From the NCBI RefSeq assembly GCF_001262495.1, contig NZ_LGYE01000006.1:124001-188000 (forward strand): a DNA stretch of 64,000 bases, read 5' to 3'. The position numbers were made by a program, and so were the translations under genes. The stretch's first letter is position 1; every line of letters begins with the position of its first letter. Positions 15,885 to 24,316 of this stretch are shown here, in pieces. This stretch comes from Microbacterium sp. GCS4. GTDB lineage: Bacteria; Actinomycetota; Actinomycetes; Actinomycetales; Microbacteriaceae. A model generated the notes under the pieces. That model searched no databases. It saw nothing but the letters and a program-made list of their open reading frames with translations, and was not told where the DNA came from.

Positions 15885-17894
15885 TCAGCGCGCCGCGCGC
15901 TCGGCCTCGCGCCGGTCGCGCTCGGCGAGGGCGGCGAGCCGGGCGTTGTACTCCTCCAGCTCGGCGTCCCCTGTGCGATCGGCATGCCGGTCCCGGCGCT
16001 TCTGCAGGCGGGTGTCGCTGCGGCTCCACTGGATCGCGACCGTGATCGCCAGGATGAGGGTCGGGATCTCGCCGATCGACCACGCGACGCCACCGCCGAT
16101 GTACTGGTCCTCCATGGGCGTGGGGCCCCACTCGCGCCCCATCGAGCCGAACCAGTCGGCGACCATGAGCCCCTCCTGCATCATCATCGCCACCCCGAAG
16201 AACGCGTGCATCGCCATCACGGCGATCAACGTGATGAGACGGCCCGGATACGGCAGGCGGTACGGCACGGGGTCGGCGCCGACGAGGCTCATGACGAACA
16301 GGTAGCCCGAGATCAGGAAGTGCGCGACCATCCACTCGTGGCCGAGGTGCTCGTACATCGACCAGCGCACGAGGTCGGTGAAGTAGAACGCCCACAGCGA
16401 CACGATGAAGATCGCCGCCGCCACGAACGGGTGCGTCACGACCTTGGCGAATGGCGAGTGCACAGCCCACATGATCCATTCGCGACCGCCGCGCGTGCCG
16501 TCGTCGCGCTTGTGGATCGCGCGGAGCGCGAGCGTGACCGGGGCACCCGACACCAGCAGCAGCGGGATCGCCATCGACAGCATCATGTGCCCGAGCATGT
16601 GCACGCTGAAGAGGTACTCCTGGTACGCGTTGATCGGGCCGCAGGTGACCCACACGAGCATGAGCAGGCCCAGCACCCAGAACACGGTGCGGTGGATCGG
16701 CCAGCGGTCCCCGCGCCGCGCGAGGCGCACGACGCCCGCGATGTAGAGGAACAATCCGAACCCGGCGGCCACGAGCCACAGGATGTCGATGTCCCAGGCC
16801 GTGAACCAGCGGTCGATCGTGAACTCGGGAGGCAGCGGCGACCGGGTGAGGTTCTCCGCCGGCGTCTGCACGAACGCGGCCTCCTCGCCGGTCGGCGGAG
16901 GCGTGCGGGCCAGGGCGGCGGCCGCGCCGGACGCGAGGCCCATCAGCGCGATCTCGCCGAGCACGAGCATCCAGAACCATCGTGCGGCAGCGGGACCGTC
17001 CAGCCTGGGGATCAGCCGGAGGCGGTACCAGGCACCGAACAGGCCCATGCCGACGAGCAGCACGACCTTGGCGATGAGGATGCCGCCGTACGGCGTCATG
17101 AGCTGCGAGATGTCGCCGAGCGCCACCACCGAGCGCGCCACACCGGAGACCGCCACGACGGCGAACGCGGCGATCGCGAGGCTCGAGTAGCGGGAGACGA
17201 GAGCCGCCGTGCCGATGCCCGAGCGGTCGCGGAGGATCACGACGAGCAGCAGGCCGCCCAGCCACACCGCGGCGCCGATCGTGTGCAGCAGGATCGAGTT
17301 CACGGCGACGTTGTGGCCCGAGAGCTCGCCGGAGTGCCCCTGCGTGGCGAGCGGGAGGAAGGATGCCGCCGCGAGGATCGCCGTGATGAGCGTCGGGGTC
17401 CACGTGCGCCACGCGAACACGAGCACCGTGATGACCGAACCCATGATCGTGGTGATGAGCCAGGACTGGCCGAGGGCGGTCTCCAGCAGGAACCGCCCGA
17501 GCTGCGTGCCGAACTCCCGCTCGGCGCTGAGCTGCGGGTTGAACGCGGCCATGAACGTGAAGAACGCGCTGGCGCCCGCGGACACCGTGAAGACCGCCGC
17601 GCCGACCGAGGCCGTGTTCAGCGCGACCTCGAAGGGCTTCTCCTCGGCCTTGAGGGCGAACAGAGCCAGCACGAGCGATCCGAGCATGGCCGCGGCGGCG
17701 ATGTTCATCACCAGCTTGACCACGGGGATCGCCCAGCGCACGAACGGTCCGGGGTCCTGCAGCAGCAAAGGCGCTGCGCCACCGCCGAGGGCGAGTGCGA
17801 CGATCACGGCGACGAGGCCGGCTCCGAGCAGGATGCCGATCCCGACCGCGCGATAGGCAGGGCTCGTCGGGGTCGACACGGCACGGGAGGTCAC
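15885..17894 (-). CDS. CopD-CtaG fusion: copper resistance / cytochrome oxidase assembly protein
   Basis: A 669-residue integral membrane protein with two parts. Residues about 20-330 resemble CopD (copper uptake/resistance), including HNVAVNSILLHTIGAAVWLGGL with His residues in the membrane. Residues about 360-640 form the CtaG (caa3_CtaG) domain that helps metallate cytochrome c oxidase, with HMLGHMMLSMAIPLLLVSG, HEWMVAHFLISGYLF and MHAFFGVAMMM, rich in His and Met ligands. Such fusions are known in Actinobacteria. The C-terminal tail is basic and charged. GTG start at 17894. It should work at the cell membrane in copper delivery to Cu-B. No other copper gene is adjacent. Confidence 0.88.
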   Translation of the reverse strand: MTSRAVSTPTSPAYRAVGIGILLGAGLVAVIVALALGGGAAPLLLQDPGPFVRWAIPVVKLVMNIAAAAMLGSLVLALFALKAEEKPFEVALNTASVGAAVFTVSAGASAFFTFMAAFNPQLSAEREFGTQLGRFLLETALGQSWLITTIMGSVITVLVFAWRTWTPTLITAILAAASFLPLATQGHSGELSGHNVAVNSILLHTIGAAVWLGGLLLVVILRDRSGIGTAALVSRYSSLAIAAFAVVAVSGVARSVVALGDISQLMTPYGGILIAKVVLLVGMGLFGAWYRLRLIPRLDGPAAARWFWMLVLGEIALMGLASGAAAALARTPPPTGEEAAFVQTPAENLTRSPLPPEFTIDRWFTAWDIDILWLVAAGFGLFLYIAGVVRLARRGDRWPIHRTVFWVLGLLMLVWVTCGPINAYQEYLFSVHMLGHMMLSMAIPLLLVSGAPVTLALRAIHKRDDGTRGGREWIMWAVHSPFAKVVTHPFVAAAIFIVSLWAFYFTDLVRWSMYEHLGHEWMVAHFLISGYLFVMSLVGADPVPYRLPYPGRLITLIAVMAMHAFFGVAMMMQEGLMVADWFGSMGREWGPTPMEDQYIGGGVAWSIGEIPTLILAITVAIQWSRSDTRLQKRRDRHADRTGDAELEEYNARLAALAERDRREAERAAR

Positions 17895-17931
17895 CCCTCA
17901 AGCCTAAGCCGCGCGTGCCGGGAGAACGCAC

Positions 17932-17965
17932 GAAGGCCGCCCCCGACGGATCGAGGGCGGCCTTC
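17932..17965 (-). terminator. Hairpin terminator after HU gene
   Basis: GAAGGCCGCCC and GGGCGGCCTTC form an 11-bp perfect stem with a 12-nt loop, 15 nt downstream of the HU stop codon. It should end HU transcription before the copD-ctaG gene, whose start lies about 40 nt further on. The T-run is weak, as usual in high-GC actinobacteria. Confidence 0.7.
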
Positions 17966-17979
17966 GGTGAGGTGCGGTC

Positions 17980-18267
17980 TTACTTGACGGCAGCCTTGAG
18001 CTTGGAACCAGCGGTCACCTTGACGCGCTTGCCGGCCGGGATCTTGATCTCGGCGCCGGTCTGCGGGTTGCGGCCCGTGCGGGCGGCCGTGGCGACCTGC
18101 TCGAACGAGATCCAGCCCGGGATCGAGACCTTGCTGCCCTTGGCAACGGCGTCGGAGACCGAGGAGAACAGCGCGTCGAGAACGCCCGAGACGGTGGCCT
18201 GGCTCTGGCCCGTGGCGGAAGCGATGCTCGCGACGAGCTCGGTCTTGGTGATGGACTTGTCAGCCAT
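17980..18267 (-). CDS. hup: HU family DNA-binding protein
   Basis: A 95-residue HU/IHF-type nucleoid protein of the classical short form, without the long Lys/Ala-rich tail of mycobacterial HU. SITKTELVASIASATGQSQATVSGVLDAL is the dimer helix pair; GWISFEQVATAARTGRNPQTGAEIKIPA is the beta-arm with the conserved RxGRNPQTG that inserts its proline in DNA. It compacts the chromosome. The ATG at 18267 is preceded by GAGGATGA; an open frame to 18369 would add an atypical extension. A hairpin terminator follows. Confidence 0.95.
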   Translation of the reverse strand: MADKSITKTELVASIASATGQSQATVSGVLDALFSSVSDAVAKGSKVSIPGWISFEQVATAARTGRNPQTGAEIKIPAGKRVKVTAGSKLKAAVK

Positions 18268-18520
18268 GTCATCCTCCAGCGACGGATTCGTCGCATCGTT
18301 GTCGTTCGGGAGGCGGATGCCGCCCGTTGGTCGAGTGACCGCCTCGAATGTACCAACCACGACCCACATTTCCGCGTCATTTCGCGGGTTTTGGGCTTTT
18401 CCGTGGCGTGTCGTGGTGCAGATGTGACGAAAGTGACGTGTGAGAGGGGGTCTTGACGGGGCCGCGCGGAGGCTTCCGGGGTCGTGACGCAGACTTCCGG
18501 GGGTGAGCCCGGGGATGCAG

Positions 18521-18552
18521 AAGGGGCGAGGATCCGAAGATCCTCGCCCCTT
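18521..18552. terminator. Terminator after ribosomal protein genes
   Basis: AAGGGGCGAGGATC, a CGAA loop and GATCCTCGCCCCTT form a perfect 14-bp stem with a tetraloop, 18 nt beyond the S14 stop. A and T runs flank the stem, so it can work on both strands. It ends the L28-L33-S14 operon. Confidence 0.85.
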
Positions 18553-18569
18553 CCGGCTGTTGCTGTGGC

Positions 18570-18875
18570 TTACCAGCTCGACTTGGTCACGCCGGGCAGC
18601 TCGCCGCGGTGCGCCATGTCACGGAAGCGGACACGCGAGATGCCGAACTTCGTGAGGACACCGCGGGGGCGGCCGTCGATGACGTCGCGCGAACGCACGC
18701 GCGCCGGCGACGCGTTGCGCGGCAGCTTCTGCAGGCCGACGCGAGCGGCCTCGCGGGCCTCGTCGGTGGCGTTCGGGTCGACCAGGGTCTTCTTCAGCTC
18801 GGCGCGACGCTCGGCGTAACGCTCGACGATGACCTTGCGCTGCTCGTTGCGAGCGATCTTGCTCTTCTTAGCCAT
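18570..18875 (-). CDS. rpsN: 30S ribosomal protein S14, zinc-independent form
   Basis: A 101-residue S14 of the long, zinc-free class: the C-terminal region [21 protein letters not shown] is standard, and there is no CxxC pair, unlike the 61-residue zinc form. [14 protein letters not shown] matches actinobacterial rpsN2. It binds the head of the 30S subunit near S10 and S19. It lies 3 nt after the L33 gene, ending the L28-L33-S14 operon. In other actinobacteria such zinc-free sets are repressed by Zur; no Zur-type palindrome was seen upstream here, so the set may be the housekeeping one. Confidence 0.95.
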   Translation of the reverse strand: MAKKSKIARNEQRKVIVERYAERRAELKKTLVDPNATDEAREAARVGLQKLPRNASPARVRSRDVIDGRPRGVLTKFGISRVRFRDMAHRGELPGVTKSSW

Positions 18876-18878
18876 TGA

Positions 18879-19049
18879 TCAACGCTCCTCTCGGAATTCG
18901 ACGTGCTGACGGATGACCGGGTCGTACTTCTTCAGCACGAGGCGGTCGGGGGTGTTGCGGCGGTTCTTCTTCGTCACGTACGTGTAACCCGTACCTGCCG
19001 TCGAACGCAGCTTGATGATCGGACGGACGTCCTGTGCCTTCTTGGCCAT
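18879..19049 (-). CDS. rpmG: 50S ribosomal protein L33, zinc-independent form
   Basis: A 56-residue protein, translated directly: [20 protein letters not shown], then [20 protein letters not shown], ending in VEFREER. This is L33 with the Cys pairs absent, so the zinc-free form. Its ATG shares one base with the TAA stop of the L28 gene (TAATG). S14 starts 3 nt after its stop. It sits near the E site of the 50S subunit. Confidence 0.95.
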   Translation of the reverse strand: MAKKAQDVRPIIKLRSTAGTGYTYVTKKNRRNTPDRLVLKKYDPVIRQHVEFREER

Positions 19050-19285
19050 TAGAGCTTCACACCCTTCGCCTGGAGGTCCTTGACCACGTTCTCGATGCCG
19101 CGGGCGTCGATCACCTTGATGCCCTTGGCGGACACGTTGAGCGTGATCTTACGACCGAGCGACGGAACGAAATAGGTCTTCTTCTGCACGTTCGGGTCGA
19201 AGCGGCGCTTCGTCCGGCGGTGCGAGTGCGAGACGTTGTGACCGAAGCCGGGAACTGCTCCGGTCACCTGGCACACTGCTGCCAT
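19049..19285 (-). CDS. rpmB: 50S ribosomal protein L28
   Basis: A 78-residue L28: [26 protein letters not shown] is the conserved N-terminal RNA-binding part, followed by [23 protein letters not shown]. It has only a single Cys in the first 10 residues, so it is the zinc-independent type. It is the first gene of the L28-L33-S14 operon; AGAAGGAG before the ATG is a strong ribosome-binding site. A 10-bp GC hairpin lies directly upstream in the leader. Confidence 0.95.
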   Translation of the reverse strand: MAAVCQVTGAVPGFGHNVSHSHRRTKRRFDPNVQKKTYFVPSLGRKITLNVSAKGIKVIDARGIENVVKDLQAKGVKL

Positions 19286-19305
19286 GATGTGACTCCTTCT
19301 CTACC

Positions 19306-19325
19306 GTGGGGCCGGACGGCCCCAC
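19306..19325 (-). promoter_or_regulatory. GC hairpin in the rpmB leader
   Basis: GTGGGGCC and GGCCCCAC form a stem with a 4-nt loop, ending about 20 nt before the rpmB ATG and just ahead of its ribosome-binding site. No T-run follows. It may stabilise the message or serve in ribosomal-protein feedback control; this is inference. Confidence 0.4.
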
Positions 19326-19395
19326 CCAAGATCCCTTGTCTGCGCGCAACCCCGATCCGCCGATTCCTCGGCGAGAGAGAAGGGAAGCACACGAA

Positions 19396-19417
19396 CTGCG
19401 CACAGGAGTGTGCGCAG
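19396..19417 (-). terminator. Possible terminator of the DNA glycosylase gene
   Basis: CTGCGCACA and TGTGCGCAG form a 9-bp perfect stem with a 4-nt loop, 21 nt beyond the glycosylase stop and ahead of the rpmB leader. A short TTCGTGT follows on the minus strand. Terminator is the likely role, but an operator for the ribosomal operon cannot be excluded. Confidence 0.5.
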
Positions 19418-19438
19418 ACGGAGACGAGTCTAGCACGG

Positions 19439-20134
19439 TCAGCGCGGCACGACCGACGCCGCCTGAGCGCCCCTGCCCCAGCGGAACGGCGAGACCGTCG
19501 GGTCGTCGGCGATCCAGAAGCGCCAGGGGAAGGCATCCGTCCCGGCGACGCCGGCCACGCCGACCCGCGGACCCGACGCGACCTCGGGAACCGGCTCATC
19601 GCGCAGCCACAGCTCGGCCGTCGCACCTTCGAGCTCGACGCCCGTGATCGCGTCGATGCCGTCGTGGATCGGATGCCGGAGACCTGCGGCCTGCCCCAGT
19701 CGGCCCGGCCCGCGTGCGAGATCGCGCACGACCCGCCCCGTGAGCGGTGCGGTCACGCCGCGACGCACGGCCGCGGCATCCGCTCCGTGCACGACCTCCC
19801 CGGCGCGCAGGAGTATCCCGCCCGCCTGGCCCGCGGGGCCGCTCACGACATTCACGCACGAGTGGATGCCGTGGCTGAGGTACACGTAGAGGTGCCCCGG
19901 TTCGCCCCACATGGTGGCGTTCCGGGCCGTGCGGCCCATGCGCGCATGCGAACCCGGATCCGCCTCCGGTCCCGTCCCCTGACCGTGGTACGCCTCGACC
20001 TCGGTGAGCCGCAGCCGCACCGACGACCCGGCCACGCGCGTGCGCAGCTCAGCGCCGAGCAGCAGAGGCGCGACCTCGACCGGGAGCCCCACGAGCTCGG
20101 CGCGGGTCGCGCGGTGCAGCCCCTCGGATCCCAT
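19439..20134 (-). CDS. DNA-3-methyladenine glycosylase (AAG/MPG family)
   Basis: A 231-residue protein of the alkyladenine DNA glycosylase family, typical length. LLGAELRTR leads to LTEVEAYHGQGTGPEADPGSHA, which contains the catalytic Glu; TARNATMWGEPGHLYVYLSHGIHSCVNVV is the highly conserved core block; RAGEVVHG and LARGPGRLGQAAGL follow. It removes alkylated purines such as 3-methyladenine and hypoxanthine in base-excision repair. The ATG at 20134 lies 5 nt after the stop of the upstream propeller-protein gene, so the two may be co-transcribed. Confidence 0.92.
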   Translation of the reverse strand: MGSEGLHRATRAELVGLPVEVAPLLLGAELRTRVAGSSVRLRLTEVEAYHGQGTGPEADPGSHARMGRTARNATMWGEPGHLYVYLSHGIHSCVNVVSGPAGQAGGILLRAGEVVHGADAAAVRRGVTAPLTGRVVRDLARGPGRLGQAAGLRHPIHDGIDAITGVELEGATAELWLRDEPVPEVASGPRVGVAGVAGTDAFPWRFWIADDPTVSPFRWGRGAQAASVVPR

Positions 20135-20139
20135 GCCGC

Positions 20140-22023
20140 TCAGAACTGCGGTGCCGTCTGGCACCACGACGCGTCGAACCCGGTGAGAGCGACCATCTCG
20201 TCCCCCGTGCGGAGATCGATCAGATGCGTCTCCATGTTCTCGGGCAGCGGCAGGAGCATCCGGTCGTAGGGGTTGTTCGTCATGTCGGGCGAGATCACGA
20301 CCGCCGCGTACTGGCCGCTGGGCGAGGCGCACGCCTGCAGGATCGAATCCGCGGGGCCGACCTCGACGAGCGGCGTCGCGGTGCCCTCGTCGTCGACCGT
20401 GATGATGGCCTGACCCTGCGGCAACCCGGTCGCATCGCGTGCGACCACGTGCCGCAGCGTCCCGCCCGGGTACGGGGTGATCGTCATGGCGGAGCCGTAG
20501 TCGGGGGTCGAGGCTGCGAGCGGCTGCTCCGACCCGTCCGCGAGGTTCAGCTCGACGACCGAACCGTCGAGTCGCTCGACGATCGCCGTGTAGGTGCCGC
20601 GCGAGATGCCCTGGATGGTCGTCGCGAGCCCGAGGGACTGCACGCCGGCATCCGTCGAGCGGTCGACGAGCGACAGCGCCCCGTCGAAGTCGATGAAGAG
20701 CACGGCGGCGCTGTCGGGCACGAACTGCCAGACGAAGATGTTCGCCTCCTTGCCGCCCACCTCGGTCACGACGGGTTCGTCGTCGCCGCTGAGCGACTGC
20801 GTGACGAGCACGCTCGCGCGGCCCTCGGTGTCGCTGAGCTCCTTGTCGGAGTAGCTGTAGCCGACGAAGCCGCCGCGTTCGGAGACCTGGATCGCACCGA
20901 CATACCCGTCTCCGGGGAGCGGCAGGTCGCGCTGGTCGGTGCCGTCGCGCTTCATGACGATCAGCCGCGAGCTGTCGTCCTCCTCGACGGACACCACGAG
21001 CTGCGTGGAGGTCGAACGGAAGTCGTTGATCTTGTCGGCCGAGAACACCGGCACGGCCTTCTCGCCGGTGAGGTCCGTGCGGAAGATCTTGTCGTCACCG
21101 TCGGCGTCGCGGCGGAGCAGGAAGATGCTCGACTGCGGGGTCGTGAAGCTCGTCTCGAGGGTCGTCGAGGGCCCGCCGCCCGCGCCGGTCGCGTCGGCGA
21201 CCTTGACCGTGTACTCCGTGTCGTCGTCGAGGGGCACCGTGAAGCGGATGCCGACGCCGCGGCCCGCCGCGTCGAGCGTGAACGGCACCGCGGGCTCGAC
21301 CGACACCTGCGACTCGTCGATCGCGGCGAGCGACTGGTTCGCCGTGAGGATCACCCGGCTGCCCGACGACTCGATCGCGTGCGCCGGATCGACCTGCACC
21401 TCGGTGATGCGCGGGCCCTGCGTGAGGCTGACGACCCCGAGTCCCGCCCCGACCAGGACGAGGATGCCGAGCACGGCGCCGATCGCGAGGAGGAAGCGCC
21501 GGTCGCGCGGGGGCTTCGGTAGTGCGGAGGCCGTCCCTTCGGTCGCCTCGCGAGCGGCAGGCTCCTCGCTGGTCGCCTCGCGAGCGGCAGACTCCTCGCC
21601 AGTCGCCTCGCGAGCGGCAGGCTCCTCGCTGGTCGCCTCGCGAGCGGCAGGCTCCTCCCCGGTCGCGTCGCGAGCCGGACGCTCCTCCCCGGTCGTTGAG
21701 CGAGCCGGAGGCGAGACGAAACGCGCTTCATCCCGCGGAACATCGGCCTCCGGCATCCGCGATCCGGGCTCGAACGGCACCTGACGCGTTTCGTCTCGGT
21801 CGGCTCCGCCGTCCTCGCTCAACGACCGCGAGGGAACCCCGGCTCCGCCGTCCTCGCTCAACGACCGCGAGGGAACCCCGGCTCCGCCGTCCTCGCTCAA
21901 CGACCGCGATGCGGCCTCGGCGGCAGCGGCCTCGGCAGCGGCGGCGGCCTCGCGGGCGGCGCGCATCTCGGCCCGCGTGCGGGGGACGGCAGGCGCCTCG
22001 GGGCGCTCGTCGTCAGTACTCAT
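20140..22023 (-). CDS. Membrane-anchored beta-propeller protein with repeat-rich cytoplasmic N-terminus
   Basis: A 627-residue protein. Residues 1-30 are helical and Ala-rich. Residues about 40-170 are low-complexity: 13-residue repeats (SRSLSEDGGAGVP, three copies, last one cut) and five to six 10-residue repeats (TSEEPAAREA type). A membrane span follows near 175-200 (LLAIGAVLGILVLVGAGLGV). The extracytoplasmic part begins with a bacterial Ig-like domain (about 205-290), then WD/PD40-like blades (for example FLLRRDADGDDKIFRTDLTGE) to the end. Function unknown; possibly envelope assembly or sensing. The N-terminal repeats are coded by a dispersed palindromic element. Overlaps the following TIGR03943-type gene's stop by 11 nt, so it belongs to that operon. 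Confidence 0.75.
   Translation of the reverse strand: MSTDDERPEAPAVPRTRAEMRAAREAAAAAEAAAAEAASRSLSEDGGAGVPSRSLSEDGGAGVPSRSLSEDGGADRDETRQVPFEPGSRMPEADVPRDEARFVSPPARSTTGEERPARDATGEEPAAREATSEEPAAREATGEESAAREATSEEPAAREATEGTASALPKPPRDRRFLLAIGAVLGILVLVGAGLGVVSLTQGPRITEVQVDPAHAIESSGSRVILTANQSLAAIDESQVSVEPAVPFTLDAAGRGVGIRFTVPLDDDTEYTVKVADATGAGGGPSTTLETSFTTPQSSIFLLRRDADGDDKIFRTDLTGEKAVPVFSADKINDFRSTSTQLVVSVEEDDSSRLIVMKRDGTDQRDLPLPGDGYVGAIQVSERGGFVGYSYSDKELSDTEGRASVLVTQSLSGDDEPVVTEVGGKEANIFVWQFVPDSAAVLFIDFDGALSLVDRSTDAGVQSLGLATTIQGISRGTYTAIVERLDGSVVELNLADGSEQPLAASTPDYGSAMTITPYPGGTLRHVVARDATGLPQGQAIITVDDEGTATPLVEVGPADSILQACASPSGQYAAVVISPDMTNNPYDRMLLPLPENMETHLIDLRTGDEMVALTGFDASWCQTAPQF
21541..21909. repeat. 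Dispersed palindromic element and tandem repeats inside a coding sequence
   Basis: Three parts: (1) five exact 30-bp units at 21541, 21571, 21601, 21631 and 21661; (2) a right arm at 21691-21725 beginning GGTCGTTGAGCGAGC and ending GAGACGAAACGCG; (3) from 21785 the inverse arm GCGTTTCGTCTCGG, then a 39-bp unit at 21802, 21841 and 21880 (last cut) containing CTCGCTCAACGACCG. Units of 30 and 39 bp keep the reading frame. The arms match the composite element at 13017-13228. Confidence 0.85.
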
Positions 22024-22825
22024 ACGGGTCCCCGGGTTCGTCGATCTCCTTCACGCTGGTCGGCTCGACGTGCAACCTTCCGTCGGCATCCGCCTTCACC
22101 GTGCCCTCGACCTGCACCCACTGCCCGGTCGAGAACTCGCCCGCGTCGATCGTCACCGGAAGCGTGGCGGTCTGCGCATCGATCACGCAGTGCGTGATGA
22201 CGAGGCGTGTGAGGTTGACGCCGTCGGCATCCGCGGGCGTCACGAATCCGGTGAGCGACACGGTCTTGCCGTCGTAGGCGGCCGTGTTGGTCGCGGTCGC
22301 GAACACGCTCGCCCAGTCGCCCACGCCGAACGTCGCGGTGTCGGCGACGCCGAGCGTGACGTCGTCGGCCCCCACGAACAGCGCGGTCTGCTCGCCCGCA
22401 CGCGACATCGCGAGCTCGACCGAGAGCGAGGCGGGCGGCAGCACGAGCGCCGCGATCACGACACCCGACGCCACGACGCCGCCGGTCACGGTGCCGGCGA
22501 CGGCCAGCACGCGCCGCGGGGACGCGGGAGCGGCATCCGCTTCCTCGTTCCCGGGGTCGTGAGCGTCGCCGTGCCCGTGGTCGTGCCCGTGGTCCTCCTC
22601 GTCACCGAGCGGGAGCGCGAACGACCAGATCGCGCCGGCCAGCGTCACCACGGCCGCGGCGCACGCGAACCACACGGATTCGGGGCTGATGTAGAGCGTG
22701 AGGCGACCGGTCAGGCCGAGGCCGAGCGTGACGACCGAGACGACCGAGGCGAGGCCGACGCCGAGCCAGCGGGTCACGAGGGCGCGACGACGTGTGGCGC
22801 GCGCAACGGAGACGGGATCAGACAA
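22013..22825 (-). CDS. TIGR03943 family membrane protein (YcgQ-like)
   Basis: A 270-residue membrane protein with two N-terminal spans (about 20-40 and 48-70), a His-rich cytoplasmic or loop segment (DHGHDHGHGDAHD, near 80), another span near 108-130, then an extracytoplasmic domain ending in LVITHCVIDAQ and QWVQVEGTV. This order is that of TIGR03943/YcgQ, which is nearly always found beside a permease of the SO_0444/YcgR group, as here. The pair is thought to move a metal; the His-rich loop fits zinc or another transition metal. The start is TTG at 22825, overlapping the permease stop by 8 nt. Confidence 0.8.
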   Translation of the reverse strand: MSDPVSVARATRRRALVTRWLGVGLASVVSVVTLGLGLTGRLTLYISPESVWFACAAAVVTLAGAIWSFALPLGDEEDHGHDHGHGDAHDPGNEEADAAPASPRRVLAVAGTVTGGVVASGVVIAALVLPPASLSVELAMSRAGEQTALFVGADDVTLGVADTATFGVGDWASVFATATNTAAYDGKTVSLTGFVTPADADGVNLTRLVITHCVIDAQTATLPVTIDAGEFSTGQWVQVEGTVKADADGRLHVEPTSVKEIDEPGDPYEY

Positions 22826-23852
22826 GGACGTTCACCCCGATCCCGATCACGAAGGCGGCGGCGACGACCACCCCGACGATGCCGATGAGCGTGCGGGTCG
22901 TGAAGGTCGTGCGCATGAGCGCGAGCATCTTGACGTCGACGAGCGGACCGACGAGCAGGAACGCCACGATCGCCCCCGACGAGAACGTCGACGCGAAGGA
23001 CAGCGCGAAGAACGCGTCGACGTTCGAGCAGATCGCGACGGTCATCGCGAGCGCCATCATCGCGACGATCGACAGCACCGGGTTCGAGCCGATCTCGAGC
23101 AGGACGTCACGCGGGATCAGCACCTGCACGGCGCCAGCGAGCGCCGAGCCGATCACGAGCGCCGGCATGACCGCGCGGAGCTCGACGAGGAACTGCGTGA
23201 GACTGCGACGCACCGGGGTTCCGGGCTCGTGGGTCACGCGATCGCACGTGTCGATGAACTTTCTCGTCAGCAGCGCGTCGGGGTTCGGGTGCAGGCTGTA
23301 GATCCAGCCGATCACGTTGGCGATCAGGTAGCCGCCGATGAGACGGGCGACGAGGATGCCGTCGTCGAAGCCGAACGCGGCATGCGTCGTGAGGATCACG
23401 ATCGGGTTCACGATCGGCGCCGCGATGAGGAAGGTCAGCGCCTCGGCGGGCGCGAGGCCGCGCATCATGAGGCCGCGCGCGAAGGGCACGTTGCCGCACT
23501 CGCACACCGGGATCAGCATCCCGAGCAGCGACAGCACGGCCCGCCGGGCCCACGCGCGCTTCGGCAGCCAGCGGTGGATCACGTCGGACGGCAGCCACAC
23601 CTGCACCACGATCGACAGCAGCACCCCGAGGATCACGAAGGGCAGCGCCTCGATCAGCACGCTCATCGCGAGCGTCAACCCGTCCTGCGCCCGATCGGGC
23701 AGCGCGGCCTGGTACAGCGACGGCAGGAACCCGTCGACGAGGAACAGCGCCGCGACGATCGCCGCCCCGAGACCGACCCCGATCCACGGCGATCGCGGCG
23801 GTCGAACGGGCCTGTGCGAGTGGGCCGGCCGGGTCGCGGTCTGCGAGGTCAC
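22818..23852 (-). CDS. Permease of SO_0444/DUF318 (YcgR) family, putative metal efflux
   Basis: A 344-residue membrane protein with eight or more spans. GMLIPVCECGNVPFARGLMMRG carries the CxC motif that defines the family; FLIAAPIVNPIVILTT and AICSNVDAFFALSFA repeat the substrate-path motif with a second Cys. SO_0444-type members have been linked to export of copper, zinc or similar ions. GTG start at 23852 overlaps the TGA of the Fur/Zur gene (GTGA), and the YcgQ-like gene overlaps its end, so zur-permease-ycgQ-propeller gene form an operon. Control by the co-transcribed regulator is likely. Confidence 0.82.
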   Translation of the reverse strand: MTSQTATRPAHSHRPVRPPRSPWIGVGLGAAIVAALFLVDGFLPSLYQAALPDRAQDGLTLAMSVLIEALPFVILGVLLSIVVQVWLPSDVIHRWLPKRAWARRAVLSLLGMLIPVCECGNVPFARGLMMRGLAPAEALTFLIAAPIVNPIVILTTHAAFGFDDGILVARLIGGYLIANVIGWIYSLHPNPDALLTRKFIDTCDRVTHEPGTPVRRSLTQFLVELRAVMPALVIGSALAGAVQVLIPRDVLLEIGSNPVLSIVAMMALAMTVAICSNVDAFFALSFASTFSSGAIVAFLLVGPLVDVKMLALMRTTFTTRTLIGIVGVVVAAAFVIGIGVNVLV

Positions 23853-24265
23853 GCCGTCGCAGCCCGTTCCGCGTCGCGCTTGTTGGTGCACGGGGCGCAG
23901 AGCCCGAAGATGTCGACGACGTGCGCGGCGTCCGTGAACCCGTGCAGCGCGGCGGTGCGGTGGGCCCACTGCTCGACGTCGGTCGCCTCGATCTCGACCG
24001 TGAGACCGCAGTTGCGGCAGATCAGGTGATGATGGTGGCCCTGGGTGGTGCAGGCGCGATAGAGCGCCTCGCCCTCGGGACTCTGCAGCGAGTCGGCGTC
24101 ACCGGAGGCTGCGAGACCGGCGAGCGCGCGATACACGGTCGCGAGGCCGATGCCCGTATTGTCGTCGCGCAGCGAAGCGTGCAGGCTCTGGGCGCTGACG
24201 AATCCGCGCGCGTCGGCGAGCGCTTCGCGCACGCGTTCGCGCTGCCAGGTGTTCCGCTGAGCCAT
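23849..24265 (-). CDS. zur: Fur-family regulator, probably Zur
   Basis: A 138-residue Fur-superfamily repressor. An N-terminal winged helix covers residues 5-80 with LATVYRALAGLAASGD as recognition region. HHHHLICRNCGLTVEIE is the metal-sensing hinge, with CRNC and later CAPC forming the structural zinc site. It is called Zur because a Fur-type palindrome lies before znuA 3 kb away and because its operon holds metal transport genes; this is inference from context. The ATG at 24265 gives the family N-terminus (TWQRERVREAL). Confidence 0.85.
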   Translation of the reverse strand: MAQRNTWQRERVREALADARGFVSAQSLHASLRDDNTGIGLATVYRALAGLAASGDADSLQSPEGEALYRACTTQGHHHHLICRNCGLTVEIEATDVEQWAHRTAALHGFTDAAHVVDIFGLCAPCTNKRDAERAATA

Positions 24266-24316
24266 ACCCACGATTCTAGGCGCGTCGGGCTTGCCGGGGG
24301 CTGGGAGTCCCGCCGG

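Noticed and set aside
15790-17931. 713-codon minus-strand frame overlapping the CopD-CtaG gene
   Set aside because: Other-frame shadow of a real gene with clear membrane spans and metal-ligand motifs.
19306-19325. Terminator in front of rpmB
   Set aside because: The stem is followed by the ribosome-binding site, not a T-run, and lies within 20 nt of the start codon, so it is treated as a leader structure.
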